Below are positions 1 through 6,623 of a DNA stretch of 64,000 nt, in pieces. The DNA is from Longispora sp047121295 (GTDB lineage Bacteria; Actinomycetota; Actinomycetes; Mycobacteriales; Micromonosporaceae). Within the stretch, counting starts at the first letter, position 1. Each line of letters opens with the position of its first letter. The notes beneath the pieces are model-generated. The model searched no databases and was not told the DNA's origin. It saw only the letters and a program-made list of their open reading frames with translations. Made by a program: the position numbers and the translations under genes. The stretch lies in the NCBI RefSeq assembly GCF_047121295.1, contig NZ_CP139447.1:2914001-2978000 (forward strand), written 5' to 3'.

Positions 1-671
1 CGCAGGGCGCGCCCGGTGACGAACCAGGCCATCAGGGCCACGAACAACACTCCGAGGGGTACGACGCCCAGCAGCGCCCGGTCCAGCGCGGCCACGGCGG
101 CCTCGGCCTCGTCGGGGAGCACGACGACGTAGGCCAGCACGTTGGTCTGGTTCACGAACGGCTCCTGGAGCGTGCCCCAGCCCTCGGCGAGCGAGGTCAG
201 CTGGGCCGCGGTGACCTTCCCGCTCGCCGCCGCCACGAGCCGCACGTTCTGGTCGTCGAACCGGAGCGGGGGACCACCGCCCCGCCACGCGTGCGCCCGC
301 AGGGTGAACTCGGAGCGCCAGCCGGGCTCCAGGTCGCCGACCCCGAAGCGGGGGAGCGGGAACCGCCCGGAGTACACGTACGCGCCGATCTCGCCGTAGA
401 CCGCCACGGGCGTGCCGTCGGTCAACGCGATGATCCACTCCAGCCGGTCGCTCGTGGCCGGCCGCCCGCCGCCCTCCCGGAAGGCGTCCGTGAGGAGGTT
501 CTGGGCGGTCACGGCGGCCTGCCGTCGGGCGGCGTCCATCCGGGTGTCGTAGATCTCCGACCGCATCCACAGCGCGCCCAGCCCGAAGACCAGCGCGGCC
601 GCCAGCGCGCTGGCGAGGGCGGCCCGCAGCCGGACCGACTCGATCCGCCGGGGCACGCCCCGGGCCTGCAC
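1..671 (-). CDS. sensor histidine kinase, N-terminal part (cut by window edge)
   Basis: Reading frame continuing past base 1. With the GTG at 671 it gives about 223 residues: a short basic N-terminus, a membrane helix near residues 16-36 (ALASALAAALVFGLGALWM), an extracytoplasmic sensor region of about 165 residues, and a second helix near 200-218 (LLGVVPLGVLFVALMAWFV). This is the usual layout of an OmpR-partner kinase; the HAMP, HisKA and ATPase parts would lie outside the window. It follows the response regulator on the same strand, so the two are probably co-transcribed. The start is uncertain: the frame is open back to the regulator's stop, and GTGs at 655, 707 and 848 are alternatives. 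The one at 848 would overlap the regulator stop and make the tandem repeat coding. Confidence 0.8.
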   Translation of the reverse strand, partial: MQARGVPRRIESVRLRAALASALAAALVFGLGALWMRSEIYDTRMDAARRQAAVTAQNLLTDAFREGGGRPATSDRLEWIIALTDGTPVAVYGEIGAYVYSGRFPLPRFGVGDLEPGWRSEFTLRAHAWRGGGPPLRFDDQNVRLVAAASGKVTAAQLTSLAEGWGTLQEPFVNQTNVLAYVVVLPDEAEAAVAALDRALLGVVPLGVLFVALMAWFVTGRAL

Positions 672-752
672 GGCGATCCAGTGCCGGCCGGGGGTGCTCT
701 CCCACACGGCGCGCGGGACGGCCGGCCACCGCGACCGCCGGCCCCACCGGCC

Positions 753-820
753 GGCCCGCCACCAGCCGCCGGCCCGCCACCAGCCGCCGGCCCGCCACCA
801 GCCGCCGGCCCGCCACCAGC
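753..820. repeat. 18-bp tandem repeat at regulator/kinase junction
   Basis: About 3.8 head-to-tail copies of GGCCCGCCACCAGCCGCC, exact over the first three. On the coding (minus) strand the unit contains CGGCTGGTGGCGG. The same string encodes the last residues of the response regulator just upstream (TACCGGCTGGTGGCGGTC, 852-869). The array therefore looks like a local expansion of the 3' end of the regulator gene. Confidence 0.85.
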
Positions 821-840
821 GGCCACGCGCGGGCCCGGGG

Positions 841-1518
841 CTACGCACGGACCGCCACCAGCCGGTACCCCGCGCCGCGCACGGTCTCGATGCTGCGCAC
901 CCCGAACGGGATGTCCACCTTGCGGCGCAGGGCCCGCACGTACACCTCGACGATGTTGACGTCCCCGTCGAAGGCCTGGTCCCAGACCTCGTCGATGATG
1001 TCCGTCTTGGTGACCACCTCGCCCGCGTGCCGGCCGAGGCACGCCAGCACCGCGAACTCCTTGGCCGTGAGCGCGACCTCGACGTCCCCGCGCCGGCAGC
1101 GCCGCTCGGCGGGGTCGATCCGCAGGTCGCCGACGGTGAGGACGGTCGGCCGGGCCGCCCCGCCGCGCCGGATCAGCGCGCGGAGCCGCGCGACGAGCAC
1201 GACATAGGAGAACGGCTTGGACAGGTAGTCGTCGGCGCCGGTGTCCAGGGCCTCGGCCTCGTCGTACTCGCCGTCCTTCGCCGTGAGCATCAGCAGCGGG
1301 GTGTTCACGCCGTCGGCGCGCAGGGCCGCGCACACCCGGTAACCGTTGAGGCCGGGGAGCATGATGTCGCAGATCACGGCGCGGTACCCGTGCAGCCGGG
1401 CGAGGGACAGGCCGGTCAGCCCGTCATGGGCCACGTCAACGGCGAATCCCTCGGCCATCAGGCCGTGCCGCAGCGAGGCGGCCAGGGCGCGCTCGTCCTC
1501 GATCACCAGAATCCGCAT
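841..1518 (-). CDS. OmpR/PhoB-family response regulator
   Basis: 225 residues starting MRILVIEDE; an in-frame ATG three codons earlier (1527) is an alternative. Receiver domain residues 1-115 with acidic pocket E7/D8, phospho-acceptor D51 (ICDIMLPG), T79 and K101 (LSKPF). Winged-helix DNA-binding domain about 125-220, ending with the typical VRGAGYRLV. The partner kinase follows on the same strand. The upstream region holds TTCAGGTC direct repeats with 10-11 bp spacing, the usual binding pattern for this family, so autoregulation is likely. The stimulus cannot be told from sequence. Confidence 0.93.
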   Translation of the reverse strand: MRILVIEDERALAASLRHGLMAEGFAVDVAHDGLTGLSLARLHGYRAVICDIMLPGLNGYRVCAALRADGVNTPLLMLTAKDGEYDEAEALDTGADDYLSKPFSYVVLVARLRALIRRGGAARPTVLTVGDLRIDPAERRCRRGDVEVALTAKEFAVLACLGRHAGEVVTKTDIIDEVWDQAFDGDVNIVEVYVRALRRKVDIPFGVRSIETVRGAGYRLVAVRA

Positions 1519-1549
1519 CGCACCCATCGTCGCACAGCGTCACGGAACC

Positions 1550-1592
1550 ACCTGAAGATCACTTCAGGTCGCTTCAGGTCCGGTTCAGTCCG
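1550..1592. promoter_or_regulatory. direct-repeat operator between response regulator and DUF2079 gene
   Basis: TTCAGGTC occurs at 1563-1570 and 1573-1580, followed by TTCAGTCC at 1584, a 10-11 bp period. An inverted copy ACCTGAAG at 1550-1557 makes a palindrome with CTTCAGGT at 1562-1569. OmpR-family regulators bind tandem half-sites spaced one helical turn apart. Lying between divergent genes, the site could control both the two-component operon and the DUF2079 gene at 1613. Confidence 0.6.
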
Positions 1593-1612
1593 GCCGGGCC
1601 ACGGTCGCCGGC

Positions 1613-3103
1613 ATGACCCGTCGCTGGGCGCTCGCCGCGTCCCTATTCGTCGTCTACACGGCACTGTCCGTGACCAATCATCTCCGGATGCGCACCACCG
1701 GCTATGACCTGGGCATCTTCGAACAGGCCATCCGGGGGTACGCCGAGGGCCGCGCCCCGGTCTCCGAACTCAAGAGCCCCGGCTTCCACCTGCTCGGCGA
1801 CCACTTCCACCCGATCCTGACGCTGCTGGCCCCCGTCTACCGGCTGTTCCCCGGCCCGATGACGCTGCTCGTCGCCCAGGCCGCGCTGTTCGCAGTCTCG
1901 GCCGTACCGGTGACCCGGCTGGCGATGAGCGCGGTCGGCCCCCGGCGCGGCCTCGGGCTCGGCGTCGCCTACGGGCTGTCCTGGGGCGTGCAGCAGGCCG
2001 TCGACTTCGACTTCCACGAGATCGCCTTCGCGGTACCGCTGCTCGCCTTCAGCCTGGAAGCCCTGGCGACCGGCCGGTGGCGGCGCGCGGCGCTGTTCGC
2101 GCTGCCGCTGCTCCTGGTCAAGGAGGACCTGGGGCTGACGGTGGCGGCGATCGGCGTGTGTCTGGCGTTCCGGGGGACCCAGGTCCGCGACGCGTGGCGG
2201 GCCGTCCGGGCCGTCCGGTCCGGCTGGGCGGCCTTCCGGGCAGGCGGCGGGTGGCAGTCCCTCCGGGCCGGTGGCGCGTGGCGGGCCGTCCGGACCGACG
2301 GCCCGGACGGCCCGTCGCCGGCGCTCCGGCAGCGCCTTCTCGGCGGCGCGCTCGCCGTCACCGGCCTCGCCGGGACCCTGTTGACCGCCCTCGTGCTGAT
2401 CCCCGCGTTCAACCCGACCGGCGACTACGCCTACACCGCCACGCCCGGCCGCCCCCTCGCCGGCCTGGACGCCAAGGGCTGGCTGCTGTTCGCCCTGCTC
2501 GCGCCCACGCTGTTCCTCGCCGTGCGTTCCCCGCTGGCCCTGGTCGCGGTGCCGACCGTGGCCCTGCGGCTGTGGTCGGGCACCCCGAACCACTGGAGCA
2601 CCGGTTTCCACTACGACGCCGTCCTGATGCCGATCCTGTTCGTCGCGCTCGTCGACGCGCTGTCCCGGCTGCGGCCCGCGCGCGCCGGCCGGCTCGCGGT
2701 CGTGGTGTGCGCGCTCGGATGCGCGATCGCGGCCTTCCAACCCCTGGCCGGCCTGGCGCACCCCGCCACCTGGCGGGTACCCCCAAAGACCGCCGCCATC
2801 CGGGCCGCGCTCGACCGGATCCCGGACGGCGCGGTGGTGGCCGCCGACAACCGGCTCGCCCCGCAGCTCACGGCCCGCTGCCAGGTGTTCCGGCACCCGG
2901 AGGTCCCGCCCGGCGTCCGGCCCGACTGGATCGTCACCACGGACCCGGACGTCCGGCCGCCGGACGGCTACCGGGTCGAGCGCGGCGCGCCCGGGCTGAC
3001 GGTGCTGCGACGGTCGCCGATCCCCGACCCGCCGCACCCCCCGAACGTCCACTCTGCACGCTCTGCGACAACTATCACACAGGGGGTGACATTCCAGGAG
3101 TAG
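1613..3103 (+). CDS. DUF2079 family multi-pass membrane protein
   Basis: 496 residues with about ten hydrophobic segments, beginning RRWALAASLFVVYTALSV. The N-terminal part has the features I associate with DUF2079 membrane proteins: YDLGIFEQAI near residue 30 and HLLGDHFHPIL near 62, resembling the first extracytoplasmic loop of GT-C glycosyltransferases. An Arg/Gly/Ala-rich insertion of about 45 residues near 195-240 (repeats of WRAVR and RAGG) interrupts the membrane region and looks like a local low-complexity expansion. Divergent from the response regulator and sharing its operator region. Activity is unproven for this family; a role in cell-envelope glycan assembly is inference. Confidence 0.82.
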   Translation: MTRRWALAASLFVVYTALSVTNHLRMRTTGYDLGIFEQAIRGYAEGRAPVSELKSPGFHLLGDHFHPILTLLAPVYRLFPGPMTLLVAQAALFAVSAVPVTRLAMSAVGPRRGLGLGVAYGLSWGVQQAVDFDFHEIAFAVPLLAFSLEALATGRWRRAALFALPLLLVKEDLGLTVAAIGVCLAFRGTQVRDAWRAVRAVRSGWAAFRAGGGWQSLRAGGAWRAVRTDGPDGPSPALRQRLLGGALAVTGLAGTLLTALVLIPAFNPTGDYAYTATPGRPLAGLDAKGWLLFALLAPTLFLAVRSPLALVAVPTVALRLWSGTPNHWSTGFHYDAVLMPILFVALVDALSRLRPARAGRLAVVVCALGCAIAAFQPLAGLAHPATWRVPPKTAAIRAALDRIPDGAVVAADNRLAPQLTARCQVFRHPEVPPGVRPDWIVTTDPDVRPPDGYRVERGAPGLTVLRRSPIPDPPHPPNVHSARSATTITQGVTFQE

Positions 3104-3166
3104 GCGGCCTAGCGTGCCGGGGGTGTGGAACGCGCAGAGTGTCCACTTCGTGCAAGGGAGAACAGC

Positions 3167-4015
3167 GTGCGGAACAGGCTCTTACGGCTCACGATGGCGG
3201 CCGTCCTCGGGGTCGGCGCGACCGTCGGCCTCGCGGCGACGGGAGCATACGCGGCCCCGGTCCCGGCCCCGGCGGGCTACGCCGCCCCCGACCCCGGGGT
3301 CGCGCACACCGACGCCGTGGCCCCGGAGGCGACCCCGCTGCCGGCCGGCCAGAAGACCCGGACCTGGACCATCGCCCGGTACGCCGCCGCCTGGCGCAAG
3401 GCCAACGGCCGGGAGATGACCGACCTCGAACGCGACGCCCTCGCCCGGGGCTGCATCGGCGTCACCACGGTCAACATCGAACGCGGCAACATCAACCCGC
3501 CGCTCGGGCTGTCCTTCGGCACGTTCGACAAGGCGCGCGCCGTGCAGGACGCGCTGAACGCGGTCCTCGCCGACGCCACCGGCCGCCCCGACTACGCCGC
3601 CCAGGTCCGCAGGGACCCGCTGCTGTCGACCCTCGACAACGTCACGAGCTCCCTGCCGGCCGGCGACCCGTCCCAGTGGACGGCCGTCGTGTTCTCCAAG
3701 CGCTTCTTCTCCGGCCAGGACTCCTCCTGGACCGCCGAGGAGACCGACCGCGCCTTCCGCCCCGACGCCCGGGGCCAGGTCGACATGACGGGCTACCACT
3801 ACCGCGCGAAGCCGGGCTACGTGAACTTCGACTACGGCTGGTACGACCCGGCGACCAGCTCCTGGTGGCACGCGAACCACTCCGAGCCCGACATGGAGAT
3901 CTACCAGAGCACGCTGAAGTACTACTCCCGGCCGCTCCTCGACTTCGACCGGCAGGTGTACTCGGTGACCTTCGCCAGGAAGACGGTCCCGGCATGGTAT
4001 TCCTCGACGAACTAG
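3167..4015 (+). CDS. microbial transglutaminase (protein-glutamine gamma-glutamyltransferase), secreted
   Basis: 282 residues from a GTG with GGAG six bases upstream. Signal peptide 1-29 (LLRLTMAAVLGVGATVGLAATGAYA), then a short pro-region, then the catalytic domain of the Streptomyces mobaraensis transglutaminase family, which cross-links protein Gln and Lys side chains. The catalytic triad is recognisable: Cys96 in RGCIGVT, Asp222 in VNFDYGWYD, and the histidine of HANH (235-238). Other family blocks are WTAVVFSKRFFSGQD (171-185), FRPDARGQVDM and LLDFDRQVYSVTF. It is shorter than the Streptomyces enzyme, which is about 330 residues in mature form, and lacks its insertions. It overlaps the next gene by 22 bases. 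Possible roles are cross-linking of spore-coat or hyphal surface proteins. Confidence 0.9.
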   Translation: MRNRLLRLTMAAVLGVGATVGLAATGAYAAPVPAPAGYAAPDPGVAHTDAVAPEATPLPAGQKTRTWTIARYAAAWRKANGREMTDLERDALARGCIGVTTVNIERGNINPPLGLSFGTFDKARAVQDALNAVLADATGRPDYAAQVRRDPLLSTLDNVTSSLPAGDPSQWTAVVFSKRFFSGQDSSWTAEETDRAFRPDARGQVDMTGYHYRAKPGYVNFDYGWYDPATSSWWHANHSEPDMEIYQSTLKYYSRPLLDFDRQVYSVTFARKTVPAWYSSTN

Positions 4016-4272
4016 TCGGCCTGACGGTGACCCTGCGTGGCACGGCCGCCAACGCCCACCGGGGCGCGGTCCTCCTCGGCGACGCCGACTGGGCGGTCTA
4101 CGTCGAGGGCCTGGCGGACTGGGGCGCGGCGACCGGCCTGCCGGTGGAGGCGACCGGCCTGCTGGTCGAGACGCCGGTCGCGCCGGATCCCGTGGTCCGC
4201 GACGGGGCGGTGAGCCACGGCGCGCCGGGCACCCAGTACGTGCTGCGGACCGCCACCTGGCACCTGATCTGA
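3994..4272 (+). CDS. small protein overlapping the transglutaminase gene; function unknown
   Basis: 92 residues from ATG 3994, starting MVFLDELVGLTVTLRGTA and overlapping the transglutaminase 3' end by 22 bases, so probably translationally coupled. No signal peptide or membrane segment. The pattern of short beta strands (TVTLRGTA, AVLLGDADWAVYVEGL, VEATGLLVE, QYVLRTATWHL) suggests a small beta-barrel or OB-like fold. The conserved-looking VSHGAPG precedes the last strands. I do not recognise a named family. A cytoplasmic partner or inhibitor that protects the producer from the secreted cross-linking enzyme is one idea from position alone. A hairpin follows the stop at 4280-4315. Confidence 0.65.
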   Translation: MVFLDELVGLTVTLRGTAANAHRGAVLLGDADWAVYVEGLADWGAATGLPVEATGLLVETPVAPDPVVRDGAVSHGAPGTQYVLRTATWHLI

Positions 4273-4279
4273 AGGGACC

Positions 4280-4315
4280 CCCGTGCCCGGGCCGACACCG
4301 CGACCCGGGCACGGG
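4280..4315. terminator. hairpin terminator between convergent genes
   Basis: CCCGTGCCCGGG (4280-4291) and CCCGGGCACGGG (4304-4315) form a perfect 12-bp stem with a 12-nt loop, between the stops of the convergent genes ending at 4272 and 4322. There is no T-tract, as is common in high-G+C actinobacteria. Confidence 0.75.
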
Positions 4316-4321
4316 CCCGCC

Positions 4322-6558
4322 TCAGCGCACCTTCACCTCCGCCACGCCGAGGGCGCCGGTGCCGGCCAACTGGATCCGGACGTAGCGACCGGTCCGGCCA
4401 GCCGGGACGACGCTCGGCCGCAGGGCGGCGCCCGTGACCGGGTAGGACGACACCCCGGCCTGGGCGCGGGCCGCCGCGAGGTCCGGGGACGTGATCGGTG
4501 TGTCGGACACCAGGATCCAGAAGTCGGCGAGCCGGCCCGGGGTGGCCCCGTTCCACAGTTCCACCTCGCGCAGGGGCTGCGCCGAGCCGAGGTCGACCTG
4601 CCAGTACGGCTGGGCCTGGGACTGGCTCGTCGCCTCGTTCGTGGTGTCCCCGTCCACCGCCGCACCGGCCGGGGTCGCCGTCGATGACAGGCCGGCCGGC
4701 CGCCCCGGGCCAGGTCGGGCGCCAGCTGCTCGACGGCCCCGGAACCGGCCCCGGCGGCCCCCGCCACGGCCACCGCCTCGGGCGGCAGAGCCGGCAGGCC
4801 GACGAGGTTCCCGGTCATCGTGCTGCCCGCCCCGGACAGTGCCGGCGCCACGGTGTCCGACCAGTTGCCCCGGACCGTGTTCGACCGGCCGTAGGACGCC
4901 CAGTTGGACACCCATTTGTAGCCGACCCGGGTGACCACGTTGCCCTCCACGGTGAGGTTCGAGCTCTGCTCGTCGAGGTAGATCCCGTTGCCGTCGCGCT
5001 CGGGCCCGCCGTACTCGCTGCGGTTCAGGTAGTTGCCGGAGATCACCGAGCGGGGCTGCACGCCCTGGGTGTAGATCGCCCCGCCGTCGTGCTGACCGAC
5101 GGCCGCCAGCAGCACGTCGGAGACGGTGTTGTTCGTGATCCGGTTGTCGCGGAGCGCGGAGTTCTGCGCCTCGGGCTGGTTCCAGCCCCAGCCGACGCTG
5201 ATCCCCGAGTACGGCAGGTGCGTGATGGTGTTGTGGTCGATGGTCAGTTCGGCGTCGTAGCCGGCCCAGACGCCGACGCTGTCGGTGAATTCGGTCCCGG
5301 TGGCGCTGATCGTGTTGTAGGACACCGTGTTCGCCAGGGACAGCAGCTCGGCCGTGGGGTGCGGGTCGGTGTCGCCGACGTAGATCCCGCCGCTGGAGAT
5401 GTCGGTGAACGTGTCGCGGGTGACTGTGGTGTGCTGGGTGCCGGTGTCCAGCCGCAGGCCGGCCCCGCCGAGGTGGCTGAAGGTGCTCCGCGTGACGGTG
5501 ACGTTCCGCCCGGCCGCGATCTGGACCGCGGCGGCGGGTTTCGTGAAGTACCGCCCGGCGTGCTCGGCCGGGCCGGTGGCCCCGGTCAGGGTGAGCCCGG
5601 CCTGCGTTCCGGCGTAGCCGTCCCCTGTGGATGGTTGGCTCCAGCCGGTGTGCGAGAAGGTCAGGCCGTCGACGACCAGGTCGTGCGCGCCGGACACCTG
5701 GAGCAGGGTCTCGGCGCCGGAGACCTCGAAGGCCCCCGTGTTCGGGTCGCTGCCGGCGTACAGCGGCCGGTAGTAGACGTAGCCGTCGTGGGCGTTCGCG
5801 TACCACTCGCCGGGGGTGTCGAGGAGTTCGTAGGCGTTGTCGAAGAACGCGACGCCCTGGTAGCGGGCCGAGTCCACGGTCGTGGAGTCCCAGGCCGGGC
5901 CGGTCCGGTCCGTGCCGGACAGGGAGTTCCGCCAGCACGGTTGTTCCATGACGAGCGTGGTCCCGGCGACGGAGGCCACCCCGCACCGGTAGTTGCGCCA
6001 CCGGATCCGGATCGAGGCCTCCAGGTCCTCGGGGTGCGCGAATCCGGTGAGCGCGGTGACCCCGGGGCCGGTCAGCCCGGTCGTGGTCACGGTGCACGCG
6101 GCCGCCGCGCAGCCGGGGCCGGCGGCGCGGGGGCGGCGGCCGCCGTTGACGTACAACTGTCGCGGGGTCGGGCCGGCCGGCAGCGGGGCCCGCCAGATCT
6201 CCCGGGCCGGGTCGGACAGCTGCCAGCCGGTGACCGGCCGGCCGCCGCTGAACACGGCCCCGGCCCCCGACCAGGTGACGGTGTGGCCGTCGCGCCCGGA
6301 GTCCCTGGCGTCGAGGACGAGGGGGGTCGCCCGTCGGTAGGTGCCGGCCGCGAGGGAGACCACGATGTCGGTGGCCGCCGGATCGGTCCGCACCCTGGCG
6401 CGGGCCCCGTCGAGGGAACAGGGTTGCGTCGCGGTGCAGGTGGATCCGGCGCCGGCGGGGGACGCGTAGTAGGTGGTGGGGGCGACGGCGTGGGCCACGC
6501 CGGGCAGGGCTGCCAGCGTGACGAGCACGGCCACGCCCAGCGTGAGGGAACGCTTCAT
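4322..6558 (-). CDS. secreted right-handed beta-helix glycoside hydrolase (GH141-like) with discoidin domain, frameshifted
   Basis: Signal peptide (MKRSLTLGVAVLVTLAALPGVAHA), then a module of about 570 residues. It opens with TTYYASPAGAG and GTYRRATPLVLDARDSGRDGH, which I associate with GH141-like parallel beta-helix enzymes, and continues with the repeated short N-x-I/V-T strands of a beta-helix. The C-terminal F5/8 type C (discoidin) carbohydrate-binding domain (WQVDLGSAQPLREVELWNG, then YVRIQL) lies in another frame. Around 4690-4705, in a GGCCGGCCGG run, one base appears to be missing; the interval is 2237 bases, one short of a codon multiple. Without the shift the product would be about 745 residues. 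A sequence error and a true frameshift cannot be told apart here. The substrate is probably a plant polysaccharide side chain. GH2 lies upstream on the same strand. Confidence 0.75.
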
Positions 6559-6573
6559 GACTTCTCCAAGATC

Positions 6574-6618
6574 AAGATCATCAGGGGGTTACGGAGACAC
6601 CTGTCCCGGTCTCCACCG
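6574..6618 (+). repeat. dispersed GGTTACGG element, copy A
   Basis: 45-bp intergenic element beginning AAGATCATCAG and ending GGTCTCCACCG, identical to copy B (32736-32780) at about 40 of 45 positions. It contains the inverted repeat GGAGAC (6593-6598) and GTCTCC, flanked by GGT/ACC, so it can fold as a hairpin with a TAC bulge. It lies between the stop of the GH2 gene and the start of the GH141-like gene. Confidence 0.75.
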
Positions 6619-6623
6619 GCGGC

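Noticed and set aside
2077..4272. 731-residue plus-strand frame running through the DUF2079 and transglutaminase genes
   Set aside because: Most of it is out-of-frame Arg/Pro-rich sequence; only the last 92 codons (from 3994) have protein-like character and are reported as the small gene.
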